Shown here: piece by piece, positions 17,015 through 25,207 of the stretch
Numbering within the stretch: the stretch's first letter is position 1
How the letters are laid out: the number at the start of each line of letters is the position of its first letter
NCBI GenBank assembly: GCA_947255165.1
Contig: CAMYFZ010000010.1
Coordinates: 1 to 37,626 of the forward strand
Length of the DNA stretch: 37,626 bases
From: an uncultured Varibaculum sp.
Lineage (GTDB): Bacteria; Actinomycetota; Actinomycetes; Actinomycetales; Actinomycetaceae
Reading direction: 5' to 3'
Notes under the pieces: generated by a model
Told to the model about the DNA's origin: nothing
The model's database searches: none
What the model saw: only the letters and a program-made list of their open reading frames with translations
Translations under genes and position numbers: made by a program

Positions 17015-18457
17015 ATGAATAGCAAGACACGTGTTCGCAATGTGGTGGTAACTGGGCTGGCGTTGTTCGCCATGTTCTTTGGTGCCGGCAACCTGATTTT
17101 TCCGGTAATGATCGGAGTGAACTCAGGAACGCAACAGGTACCCGCCACTATTGGTTTTATGCTCACCGGGGTGCTGCTGCCGATGGCCGGTATGATCGCG
17201 GCCGCTACCTCCTCCTCGGGGGTGCTGGGGATTATTGAACGGATTGCTCACTATCCCGGCCTGGTCTTTTGCTGGCTGATCTTCCTGTCTACCGGGATGC
17301 TGTATGCGATTCCGCGTACGGGAGCTGCCTCCTATGCGATGTCGTTCCAGGCGACTGCAGGTGACTCCCACCTGTGGTTATTCGTCTACACTCTGGTTTT
17401 CTTCGGGATTGCTGGTTATCTGTGTCTGAATCCGCGCAACGTACTGGATCGTATCGGAGGTCTTTTGACCCCGGCGCTGTTGATTCTGCTGGCAGTAATG
17501 ATTATTACTGCGGTGGCCACCATGTTGCCTTCGGCGGCTGCTCCGATGGAAGATTATGCTTCCACCCCCACTTTGAAGGGAATTTTTGACGGCTACGGCA
17601 CTTTGGACGCCATCGCTTCCTTCGTATTCGGGGTAGTAATTATTAGGGCGCTGCGGCAGAAAGGTTTCCAACCTGGCAAACAACTTTTCGGAGTTACTGC
17701 CCTGTCTGGTGTAATCGCGGCTTTCTTCCTGGGGCTGGTTTATTTCGGCCTGTCGATGGTGGGATCACGCGTGGGGCGGCTTAACCCCGACGTTAAAGAC
17801 GGCGGGGAAGGCCTGGCCTTTGCGGCGCATCACCTGTTTGGAGCGACTGGCGCGGTAATATTGGGCGCCATCGCTATCTTGGCCTGCCTAACTACCGCCA
17901 TTGGGCTAGTCGAGGCCTCAACCCAGTTCTTTAGGGGATTGTTCCCGAATGTTTCGCGTCCAGTATGGGTGATTCTGCACGTTGTAGTATCTTTAGCGAT
18001 CGCCAACTTGGGCCTAGACTTGTTGATAAAAGTCATCATTCCGGTGATGATGTTCTGCTATCCCGTAACCATCATGCTGGTAGTTACCTGCATCCTGGAC
18101 ATCTTTATTCCCGGCCATATGTTCTGGGCTTATCGTTTATCGGTGTGGGTAGCCGGATTCTTCGGCCTTTTCGATGGTTTGAAAGCTGCCGGGATATTGG
18201 AGAATTGGATTGATAACACCATTCCGTTGGCTTCGCTAGGGCTGGGGTGGCTAATCCCCTCCTTCGTTATGCTGCTGCTCGGTCTGGTTATCGATTTCGC
18301 GCAGGGCCGGATGAAGCGAGCATACGACTATGATGCGGTGGCGCGGGAACGCAACCAGTCTCTAGTTAGCGCCGGCCTGGCGTTCAATGAAGAGGAATTA
18401 GATCAAGTCGCCGCGCCGCAGGAAAACGCGGCAGAAAAATCCGATTCGGACAACTAA
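17015..18457 (+). CDS. brnQ: Branched-chain amino acid carrier (LIVCS family)
   Basis: BrnQ proteins are cytoplasmic-membrane cation symporters for leucine, isoleucine and valine. The 480-residue sequence starts with the diagnostic LALFAMFFGAGNLIFPVMIG in the first helix and contains about twelve hydrophobic segments. Family blocks include RTGAASYAMSFQ, KGIFDGYGTLDAIASFVFGVVII, and LACLTTAIGLVEASTQFF. The C-terminal 45 residues are acidic and cytoplasmic. GGAGAT precedes the ATG at 17015. Its stop overlaps the stop of the tadC-like gene by four bases in a tail-to-tail arrangement, which leaves no room for a conventional terminator between them. Direction of transport (uptake or, for some homologues, proton or sodium use) cannot be read from sequence. 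Confidence 0.93.
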   Translation: MNSKTRVRNVVVTGLALFAMFFGAGNLIFPVMIGVNSGTQQVPATIGFMLTGVLLPMAGMIAAATSSSGVLGIIERIAHYPGLVFCWLIFLSTGMLYAIPRTGAASYAMSFQATAGDSHLWLFVYTLVFFGIAGYLCLNPRNVLDRIGGLLTPALLILLAVMIITAVATMLPSAAAPMEDYASTPTLKGIFDGYGTLDAIASFVFGVVIIRALRQKGFQPGKQLFGVTALSGVIAAFFLGLVYFGLSMVGSRVGRLNPDVKDGGEGLAFAAHHLFGATGAVILGAIAILACLTTAIGLVEASTQFFRGLFPNVSRPVWVILHVVVSLAIANLGLDLLIKVIIPVMMFCYPVTIMLVVTCILDIFIPGHMFWAYRLSVWVAGFFGLFDGLKAAGILENWIDNTIPLASLGLGWLIPSFVMLLLGLVIDFAQGRMKRAYDYDAVARERNQSLVSAGLAFNEEELDQVAAPQENAAEKSDSDN

Positions 18458-18981
18458 AGATTTTCTAGGCCTGCCAGGATTACCGGCACTATCCCTAACA
18501 GGATAAATGCTGGTAACTGGCAGATCCCTAGGGGAATAACTAGGCGTACCGAGAGTTTTTGCGCAGCCTGGCGGGCGCGCTGATCCTTACTGGCGCGCAC
18601 CCGCATCCCGGTACCTTTTAGCAAAGCCTCGGGCGCAACTCCATCCTTCCAGGCTGGCTCGAGTGCCGCAGATAGATACTTTGCCCATTCGGGGTTATTG
18701 CCGCCGTGCCTAAGTAGGCTCCAGGCGCTCTCCCAGGCAACCCCGAAAATCAACGCGCGTGAAACCCCTGCTAAGCGCGGTTCCCGGCAGGCAGTAGCCA
18801 GGGCGGAAAGTACTCGGGGGATCGAGGCGCCACCGGCTAGTCCCGCACTGGCCAAATCGAGGATCACTGCCGGATCAATAGTGCGGTGCTGATCATTTTT
18901 AGTATTAGGCTTGGGCGGCAGATCCGCTGGTAAGAACCAGGGAAGGACACCAAGAAAAACCCAGGTACCGAGGATAAACAT
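18454..18981 (-). CDS. TadC-like type II secretion F-domain membrane protein
   Basis: The 175-residue protein has an N-terminal hydrophobic segment (about 2-18), a cytoplasmic helical T2SF-like region (VILDLASAGLAGGASIPRVLSAL, then a GVAPEALLKG-type turn) and a C-terminal membrane segment (about 148-172). Length, order and membrane layout match the second inner-membrane platform protein of Tad systems in actinobacteria. It starts two bases after the tadB-like stop and is the last gene of the operon; its stop overlaps the brnQ stop. T2SF domains of Tad systems work as TadB-TadC pairs that are driven by the TadA ATPase. The gene is shorter than many TadC proteins but shows no obvious break. Confidence 0.7.
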   Translation of the reverse strand: MFILGTWVFLGVLPWFLPADLPPKPNTKNDQHRTIDPAVILDLASAGLAGGASIPRVLSALATACREPRLAGVSRALIFGVAWESAWSLLRHGGNNPEWAKYLSAALEPAWKDGVAPEALLKGTGMRVRASKDQRARQAAQKLSVRLVIPLGICQLPAFILLGIVPVILAGLENL

Positions 18982-18983
18982 AT

Positions 18984-19658
18984 TCAGGCCTGTTCAGCGC
19001 GAGCAACTAGCCGAAACATCCAAAACATTCCCGCTAATAGGGCAATAAGACCGGCAAGAGCACTGATAGTGCCGAGGCCACCAGAAAAAATGGCCTGCAG
19101 GGGATTGGCTCCTAAAACTGAGCCCAGGGCGATTCCTCCTAACGGTAAAAGCCCCAAAATAGTGGCCGAAGCTTTCGGGGCAGTAAGCGCGAGTTTGCGC
19201 GCACGAGCGGCATTTGACGCTTCGGTGAGAGAGTCGGCACAACCGGTTAATACCTCGGCTAAGGGGGCGCCGACCGCCTCGGAAAAACTCACCGCTGCTA
19301 ACAGTCCGGTCAAAGATGCTTGTTCCCAAGTCGTTAAATACGGTTTGATAGCGCCCCGCAGATCTGCGGGGCTTGCGGTTTTGGGAGGGGAAAATCCGTG
19401 CCGCGGCAAACTTTTTATCCAGGCCGAAGTGGGATCGGCCCCGGCGTTTAAACGACTGGCGACCTCAATGACTGCCGCCGCTAGCTGAGGCCGGGGGCGG
19501 AAACGACGCCTTAGGAAAGCTGGTAAAGGATAACTGGTGACAGCTACTTTCGGCAGGAGTAAGCGCCGGTTTCCCGGAGGGAGAGCATCAGGTAAATGCC
19601 AAGGTATTCCCGCAGCCATCAGCAGCAATCCCAGTAAAATAACAGTTTTCCAGCTCAC
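18984..19658 (-). CDS. TadB-like type II secretion F-domain membrane protein
   Basis: The 224-residue protein has one N-terminal membrane segment (about 4-20), a cytoplasmic T2SF-like domain with VASRLNAGADPTSAW, LLAAVSFSEAVGAPLAEVL and ARARKLALTAPKASATILGLLPLGGI, and C-terminal hydrophobic segments to about 218. The charged RARKLALTAPKAS turn before the membrane is typical of TadB. The GTG start at 19658 overlaps the TadA stop (GTGA), indicating coupling. It would form the platform partner of TadC for the TadA motor. N-terminal parts are shorter than in proteobacterial TadB, as is usual in actinobacterial loci. Confidence 0.75.
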   Translation of the reverse strand: MSWKTVILLGLLLMAAGIPWHLPDALPPGNRRLLLPKVAVTSYPLPAFLRRRFRPRPQLAAAVIEVASRLNAGADPTSAWIKSLPRHGFSPPKTASPADLRGAIKPYLTTWEQASLTGLLAAVSFSEAVGAPLAEVLTGCADSLTEASNAARARKLALTAPKASATILGLLPLGGIALGSVLGANPLQAIFSGGLGTISALAGLIALLAGMFWMFRLVARAEQA

Positions 19659-20878
19659 GACACTTCCTTAAGAGGTTCGAAATCCATATCTAAAAGCTGC
19701 GATAGTTTTTGCTGGCCCGCACCGCGTAGCAACTGCCCAGCAGGAGTAACTTTCAGCGCCAGCTGCGCCACCAGGTGGGATTGGTCCCAAACCGGTACTC
19801 CTACTTCGGAAACATAACGCCGAGTTCTTCCTCGCTCGGTTAAGCGACGAATCTGCAAAAAAGCATCGACCCCGGCGACGACCTGTGCTGCGACGGTAGA
19901 TTCTGGCATTAACGCCAATGCTCCTAGCGCCACTAGGCGGGCAGGGACCTCCGTAACCGCATTGGCATGCACCGTTGCCCAGGTACCTTCGTGACCGGTG
20001 TTCATTGCAGAGAGGACCTCGCGTACCTCTGCCCCTCGGCATTCACCCAGTACAATGCGATCCGGGCGCATCCGCATAGCTGCGCGTACCAAAGACGACA
20101 TGGGAACCGCTCCTGCCCCCTGTACATTGGCGCTGCGTTCTTGCAAATGAACCAGGTGGGGGTGGGCGGGGAAAAGTTCGGATACTTCCTCGATACATAC
20201 AATCCGTTGATTAGCGGGCACCAGTTCCAGCAATGCAGAAAGAAGCGTTGTTTTCCCGGACCCGGTCGCCCCGGAAATAAAACAAGAAGCTTTCCGGGCG
20301 ATTAATCCTGTCACCACCGGTGCTAAGGGGGCGGGTACAGTTCCAGATTCCACCAATTGGGCAAAGTTGAGGCCTTTGGCTCGCGGGCAACGCAAGGAGA
20401 TCGCCGGATAGGGAACCGCTAGGGGAGGCAGGACTGCATGCAGACGAATTCCGCCAGGAAGAGTCCCGTCGGCAATCGGAGCCGCATCATCTAGGCGTTT
20501 TCCGGCGGCGCCTGCCAGTCTGACCGCCAGGGCTCGCAGGTTGGCAGAGGAACCAAAATCCAGTTTTGTTTTACAAAGACCGCCGCCACTGTCGACCCAA
20601 ACTTGTTGCGGGCCGTTAATTAATACGTCGGTAACCAGGGGGTCTTGCAATAGCGGAGCAAGTTGCGGGCCAAAACCGGCCAGTTCCGCATTTATAGTTG
20701 CCAAGTCACCTAGCAGATGCGCCGTTCCCGACGCAGGCGGGCTGGTCCCCCGAACTACTTCTGCTGGAGATGCTCCCGCTGCGACTTGTAAGCGCGGATC
20801 AAGTTCGGTCAAGGAGAGCGGGGGCTGCGAGTGTAATCCTGGTACCAGTTTTAATAGCCGGGTTATTGCGGTTTTCAT
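19655..20878 (-). CDS. TadA/CpaF secretion ATPase
   Basis: This hexameric cytoplasmic ATPase powers Tad (Flp) pilus-type secretion. From ATG 20878 the protein has 407 residues. It shows LLQDPLVTDVLINGPQQVWVDSGGGL (CpaF N-terminal domain), RLAGAAGKRLDDAAPIADGTLPGGIRLHAVLPP, Walker A GATGSGKTTLLSALL, the Asp box VCIEEVSELFP, HLVHLQER, Walker B RPDRIVLGECRGAEV and the His box MNTGHEGTWATVHAN. All catalytic motifs are intact. The ATG overlaps the stop of the tadZ-like gene (ATGA), and its own stop overlaps tadB. The start at 20878 is chosen for that coupling; the frame extends to 21007 without similarity. Confidence 0.92.
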   Translation of the reverse strand: MKTAITRLLKLVPGLHSQPPLSLTELDPRLQVAAGASPAEVVRGTSPPASGTAHLLGDLATINAELAGFGPQLAPLLQDPLVTDVLINGPQQVWVDSGGGLCKTKLDFGSSANLRALAVRLAGAAGKRLDDAAPIADGTLPGGIRLHAVLPPLAVPYPAISLRCPRAKGLNFAQLVESGTVPAPLAPVVTGLIARKASCFISGATGSGKTTLLSALLELVPANQRIVCIEEVSELFPAHPHLVHLQERSANVQGAGAVPMSSLVRAAMRMRPDRIVLGECRGAEVREVLSAMNTGHEGTWATVHANAVTEVPARLVALGALALMPESTVAAQVVAGVDAFLQIRRLTERGRTRRYVSEVGVPVWDQSHLVAQLALKVTPAGQLLRGAGQQKLSQLLDMDFEPLKEVS

Positions 20879-21912
20879 GATTGATCCGTCAGGAGGCTTC
20901 GCAGTATGTGTGCCAGCCTTGCTTGAAAATGTTTTGGTAAGTAAGCACCCAAGCCCTGATTTTGCAACCGTTTTAGCTCGCGGCAATGGGGCACTAGGAA
21001 TTCCCAATTTCTAGTGCTGCCGAGGAACAGCCTATTGGGGACGCGATTAATAACTATCGGTATTCCTTGGTGACGGAGCTGCGAGATTAGCTGCCGATTG
21101 CTAGGCGATTGGGTAAAATCGCTGACGACTAAGGTTTGCCCGGGCAAATATTTGAAAACTTGCGGAGAGCTAACCGGCCCCCAATCCACTACTACCAGTG
21201 AAAACGCTCGCATAAGGAGGGAGAATATGCGGGAAATATGATTGGGGTTAGTGCTGTGGAGCTGAAGAAAACGCGTATTTTGCACTGACGGCAGGATCTC
21301 ACGTAACCGAGAAGCCAATAGGTCCGTTTCCAGGTCACAGGAAGAAAAGTTGGTAATTGCGGTAAAACCTAGCTTGCGCATCCCCGGCGCATAGGGGGAG
21401 AGATTTTGGTCTTGAGGGGGACAGGTCGCATCTACAAAAACTGAGTTCTTGGCATTGTTCGCCAGTCCGAAAGCAATGGTGGAGGCGCCACTTTTCGTGC
21501 CTAATCCGAAGATGTTGAGGATACGCCCTCGCGGGGGATAGCAGTACTGGTCGACTTGAGCCAAGAATGCTCCTACCTGGGAGGGAAGCCAAAAAATGGA
21601 GGGTGTTTGCGAACTAGTTGGTGGTAGGGTGCAGTTACCTTTAGATTCAGGCCTAGGACTCCCCGAAAAAGTAACCCGGATGATCGGAAGCGTAGGGCAC
21701 GACCAGCTCAAATCAGCCGTCGCTGGCCCGATAACCGTTCGTAAGTTAGCGGCCGAAGTTGGCGGGTGAGTGAGGAAATGAATGCCTGAAATCCCCAACA
21801 TCTGGGAGAGGAACTTCAGCTGTCCGGGGAGAAATCTCCACAGCAGGCAGGTGGGATCGATAGACGCAGATAGTTGCGAACCATGGGCTTGGGATTGTAA
21901 TACTTTCGACAC
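20875..21912 (-). CDS. TadZ/CpaE-like MinD-family protein (Ssd-like)
   Basis: The protein has 345 residues and leads the tad operon. The second half is a MinD/ParA-type fold: IFGLGTKSGASTIAFGLA is a Walker A variant near residue 133, SVFVDATCPPQ follows as the next strand, and VVVDWGPVSSPQ sits where the Walker B strand is expected. The Walker A motif deviates from KGGxGKS (here GTKSGAS, so the signature lysine is shifted and the second is absent), as in the septum-site-like Ssd proteins of actinobacteria, and ATPase activity may be weak. Residues 1-110 are poorly conserved. GTG 21912 follows AGGAG. In Tad systems TadZ localises the machine to a cell site. Confidence 0.7.
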   Translation of the reverse strand: MSKVLQSQAHGSQLSASIDPTCLLWRFLPGQLKFLSQMLGISGIHFLTHPPTSAANLRTVIGPATADLSWSCPTLPIIRVTFSGSPRPESKGNCTLPPTSSQTPSIFWLPSQVGAFLAQVDQYCYPPRGRILNIFGLGTKSGASTIAFGLANNAKNSVFVDATCPPQDQNLSPYAPGMRKLGFTAITNFSSCDLETDLLASRLREILPSVQNTRFLQLHSTNPNHISRIFSLLMRAFSLVVVDWGPVSSPQVFKYLPGQTLVVSDFTQSPSNRQLISQLRHQGIPIVINRVPNRLFLGSTRNWEFLVPHCRELKRLQNQGLGAYLPKHFQARLAHILRSLLTDQS

Positions 21913-21975
21913 CGCCGACTCCTGGAGGTTTAATAGCGAGGTTTATCCCAGGTTTAGAGGTCTGCAGACAGCGGC

Positions 21976-22034
21976 GACAAATATTAATCTTTGTCCCCTA
22001 GGACGCAGCGGGAATATCTACCCCTGGGGACAAA
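21976..22034. repeat. Inverted repeats upstream of the tad operon
   Basis: TTTGTCCCC at 21990-21998 and GGGGACAAA at 22026-22034 form a perfect nine-bp inverted repeat. A further GACAAA at 21976-21981 pairs with TTTGTC at 21990-21995 across eight AT-rich bases. The site begins 64 bp upstream of the tadZ-like start and could be an operator or a switchable leader hairpin. Confidence 0.45.
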
Positions 22035-22181
22035 CTGGTAAACAGTCTCAGACTTTCTGACGCTGGCAAGTTTTAAGGAAGGCCCCAGAAATCTTGATAG
22101 AGAAGAGATATGGGCGCCAGAAAAAATTTTATTCCGGCATGAGGAAGATGAGTGCACAGCTATAGGGAGTGCTGGTAAAAA

Positions 22182-22946
22182 CTATTTTCCTTTACGCTTA
22201 CGCGAATGTTTGGAACGGCGCCCGGTAGAGCCCCCTCCCAAATCCAGATAGCTCAAGGTCCGGAGGAATAGATTGCGGCAGGTACTAGCTATTGCCTTCC
22301 ATGCCTGCATTAACTTGCTCCAAATAGGTGCGATCCGCGGATGCTTGCGGAACACTACTAAGGCCACTACCAGTGCTATTAGAATCACCAGGAACCCGAT
22401 TACCCATTTCTGGTTCATAGTGATACCCGGGTGGTCTTGTCCGCGCACTTCAAAGCCTTTTACCAGAGCTTGCGGAGTGGTCCAGGTGACGGTGTTGCCT
22501 TCTGCTTTCGCCCCGGAATAGCTATCGGTTTTCAGAACTGGGCCGGGGAAAGTAATTGCTAGGCGGAACTGGTCGGTTTGGGCATCCAAAAAATCTAGGC
22601 TTTGCACCGGGGAAAGCTTGACCACGTAGCTGTCGCCAATATGTTTAATGGTCACAAAAGGTTTCTTGGCCTGCGAAATATGCTGCGCCTTCACCGTGAT
22701 TGTACAGTCAGAAACCTGGTCTGTAGATTTGTCCTTAATCGCGACTTGTGCAGTTTTTATGTAATCTTCGATCCCGGGAATCTGGTCTTTACATTTAATA
22801 TCTTGAGCGGTTCGCGGTTGAGTTAAATGGGTACTGAACGAATAGGTGTCGTTTTCATAAATCTGCATTTGCGTGTCAGCTTGACACCCTGAGAGTAGCA
22901 GCGCCAAAGGCAGCAGCATTAAAGCTAAAAGTCGCTTGCCTTTCAC
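22182..22946 (-). CDS. LppM-like lipoprotein (DUF3153)
   Basis: The 254-residue protein carries a lipoprotein signal peptide with lipobox LSGC (Cys21). An extracytoplasmic beta-rich domain of about 150 residues follows, resembling the LppM domain: a YSFSTHLTQPRTAQDIKC opening, a DSYVVKLSP strand and a W-containing block before the membrane. A membrane helix lies at about 182-201 and a very basic cytoplasmic tail ends in KHSRKRKGK. A lipid anchor plus a C-terminal TM helix is the layout of Mycobacterium LppM, which is implicated in cell-envelope lipid handling and in macrophage interaction. The gene has its own promoter region and is not clearly in an operon. Family assignment is moderate, and function is inferred. 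Confidence 0.65.
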   Translation of the reverse strand: MKGKRLLALMLLPLALLLSGCQADTQMQIYENDTYSFSTHLTQPRTAQDIKCKDQIPGIEDYIKTAQVAIKDKSTDQVSDCTITVKAQHISQAKKPFVTIKHIGDSYVVKLSPVQSLDFLDAQTDQFRLAITFPGPVLKTDSYSGAKAEGNTVTWTTPQALVKGFEVRGQDHPGITMNQKWVIGFLVILIALVVALVVFRKHPRIAPIWSKLMQAWKAIASTCRNLFLRTLSYLDLGGGSTGRRSKHSRKRKGK

Positions 22947-23103
22947 TCTAACTACCCCCTTTGAGTTCCGATTCCTATCCCGGCTGTCTCGTTATCTTTA
23001 GCTTTAATCATACTGTAAAGCTCCCGTGATGCCGGCGCTAAAAAAATCCGTCCTCGTAAAAAATCGCTTAGAAAGGTGTCCTATGGCCTAAAGTTACCTC
23101 AAT

Positions 23104-23119
23104 TATGAGCCAGGTCATA
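23104..23119. promoter_or_regulatory. Candidate Crp/GlxR-like site upstream of pckG
   Basis: TATGA-GCCAGG-TCATA is a perfect palindrome with Crp spacing that differs from TGTGA-N6-TCACA by one symmetrical base per half. It lies about 119 bp before the pckG start. Carbon-status control of PEP carboxykinase by GlxR is known in corynebacteria; here it is inferred. Confidence 0.3.
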
Positions 23120-23237
23120 GTAATTTTCGGAAAGTTTTAGATGCTCGCGGTAGAGAATGCGGCAGGGATGAAGGACAATGGAAGAGCAAGAGCAACTAGG
23201 TGTTGCCGTGTCGAGTGCCGCAGGAGGCAAAAGATAA

Positions 23238-25067
23238 ATGACAGTGACCGAGAAAGATGTGCTAGCTGCCGCCCCGAAGAACGCGCCGAAAGAGGTCGTT
23301 GATTGGGTAATTAAAGTTGCAGAGCTGGCCAAACCGAAAGCGATTGAATTTTGTGACGGTTCCGAAGAGGAATGGACTCGTCTAACCGATCTTATGGTCG
23401 AGACCGGGATGTTTACCCGTTTGAACCCGGAAAAGCGCCCGAACTCCTTCCTGGCTCGCTCGCTGCCCTCCGATGTGGCGCGGGTAGAATCGCGTACTTT
23501 CATCTGCTGTGAAAAAGAAGAGGATGCTGGCCCCACCAATAACTGGGCAGATCCCAAGCAGATGCGCGAAACTCTGCACGAAAAGTTTGACGGCGCGATG
23601 GCTGGTCGCACCATGTATGTAATCCCCTTCTCCATGGGCCCGCTGGGGGGACCGATTTCTCAGCTGGGTATCGAGCTGAGCGACTCGCCCTACGTGGTCT
23701 GCAATATGCGGATCATGACCCGGATGGGTGCCAAGGCGATGGATCTCATCAACGAGGGACGTCCTTGGGTGCCTGCGGTTCACTCCGTAGGCAAGCCGCT
23801 GGCTGAGGGCGAGACTGACGAAGCCTGGCCCTGCAATGACGAAAAGTACATCACCCACTTCCCCGAAACCAACGAAATTTGGTCCTTCGGTTCCGGTTAC
23901 GGCGGGAACGCCCTACTGGGCAAGAAGTGCTACGCCCTGCGTATCGCCTCCACTATGGCTCGCCGCGATGGCTGGATGGCAGAGCACATGCTGATTCTGC
24001 GTCTGACCGACGAAAAGTCCGGCGAACAGTACCACGTGACTGCGGCCTTCCCGTCAGCCTGCGGTAAGACCAACTTGGCCATGTTGCAGCCGACCATCCC
24101 GGGCTACAAAGTCGAGACCGTTGGTGACGACATTGCCTGGATGCGCCCGGGTGAGGACGGCACCCTGCGCGCCATTAACCCCGAAGCTGGATTCTTCGGA
24201 GTTGCCCCGGGTACTTCTTACCAGACCAACCCGATGGCGATGGAGACCATGAAGGAAAACTCCATCTTCACCAACGTTGCCCTGACTGATGATGGCGATG
24301 TCTGGTGGGAAGGAATTGATGGGGACACCCCCGATCACCTGATCGATTGGCATGGAAACGACTGGACTCCGGAATCTGGCGAAAAGGCCGCTCACCCGAA
24401 CTCCCGTTTCACCACTCCGGCTGCGCAGTGCCCGATTGTTTGCCCCGATTGGGAAGCTCCTGAGGGCGTTCCGGTCACCGCGATCCTGTTTGGTGGACGT
24501 CGCGCAACCAACGTTCCCTTGGTAGCCGAGCAGTACTCCCCGGCACACGGGGTGTTCATTGGTGCTTCGGTAGCCTCCGAGCAGACCGCTGCCGCTGAAG
24601 GTGCGGTGGGCTCCCTGCGTCACGATCCCTTCGCTATGCTGCCCTTCTGTGGCTACAACATGGCCGACTACTGGGGTCACTGGCTAGAAATGCAAGAAAA
24701 GGTAGGCGAGAAGTTCCCGCGGATTTACCAGGTTAACTGGTTCCGTAAGGACGAGAACGGCAGCTTCATTTGGCCGGGCTACGGCGACAACGCTCGGGTT
24801 CTGGACTGGATCGTGCGCCGCGCCTCTGGCAAGGTGGATGCGATTGAAGGCCCGACTGGCTACTACCCCAAGTTCGAGGACTTCAATCTGGAAGGCACCG
24901 GTTTGGGCAAGGAAGAATGGGACAAGATGTTCGCCATCGATCCCGATGCCTGGTTGGCCGAGACCGAGGATACCGAGAAGTACTTCTCGCAGTTCGGTGA
25001 CAAACTGCCCCAGGCGATCGCCGACGAACTCACTAAGCTGCGTGAGCGTCTGCACGCGCTGAAGTAA
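23238..25067 (+). CDS. pckG: Phosphoenolpyruvate carboxykinase (GTP)
   Basis: This cytoplasmic enzyme interconverts oxaloacetate plus GTP with PEP plus CO2 plus GDP at the gluconeogenic or anaplerotic node. The 609-residue length fits the GTP-dependent class. The kinase-1 loop [14 protein letters not shown] contains the hyper-reactive Cys; the metal-binding block [25 protein letters not shown] and the guanine-binding region with [18 protein letters not shown] follow, and the C-terminal segment shows [32 protein letters not shown] 23238 follows AGGAGG. Codon use is the most biased in the window (frequent CTG, GAG, AAG, ACC), suggesting high expression. It is monocistronic, ending in a strong terminator. 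In a fermentative actinomycete it may run as PEP carboxylation towards succinate. Confidence 0.98.
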   Translation: MTVTEKDVLAAAPKNAPKEVVDWVIKVAELAKPKAIEFCDGSEEEWTRLTDLMVETGMFTRLNPEKRPNSFLARSLPSDVARVESRTFICCEKEEDAGPTNNWADPKQMRETLHEKFDGAMAGRTMYVIPFSMGPLGGPISQLGIELSDSPYVVCNMRIMTRMGAKAMDLINEGRPWVPAVHSVGKPLAEGETDEAWPCNDEKYITHFPETNEIWSFGSGYGGNALLGKKCYALRIASTMARRDGWMAEHMLILRLTDEKSGEQYHVTAAFPSACGKTNLAMLQPTIPGYKVETVGDDIAWMRPGEDGTLRAINPEAGFFGVAPGTSYQTNPMAMETMKENSIFTNVALTDDGDVWWEGIDGDTPDHLIDWHGNDWTPESGEKAAHPNSRFTTPAAQCPIVCPDWEAPEGVPVTAILFGGRRATNVPLVAEQYSPAHGVFIGASVASEQTAAAEGAVGSLRHDPFAMLPFCGYNMADYWGHWLEMQEKVGEKFPRIYQVNWFRKDENGSFIWPGYGDNARVLDWIVRRASGKVDAIEGPTGYYPKFEDFNLEGTGLGKEEWDKMFAIDPDAWLAETEDTEKYFSQFGDKLPQAIADELTKLRERLHALK

Positions 25068-25111
25068 TCTCCAAGAGAGGAGTTACCTCTTTCCTTTGTA
25101 AACCTAAGAGG

Positions 25112-25149
25112 AAGGTGGCCGGAAACGAAAGTTTCCGGCCACCTTTTTT
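25112..25149 (+). terminator. Strong intrinsic terminator after pckG
   Basis: A perfect 15-bp stem (AAGGTGGCCGGAAAC with its complement) closes on a GAAA tetraloop and runs into a T-tract to 25149. It lies 45 bases after the stop codon. Only about 60 bp separate it from the end of the convergent CDF exporter gene. Confidence 0.93.
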
Positions 25150-25207
25150 GTGCTTCTTTGGTTTTTAAACTTTAGCGTCCCGCCTGCGCCTGTCCGCTAT
25201 CCCTTAG

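Noticed and set aside
24054..24680. Long antisense ORFs in pckG
   Set aside because: The strong codon bias of pckG produces open antisense frames; no independent signals.
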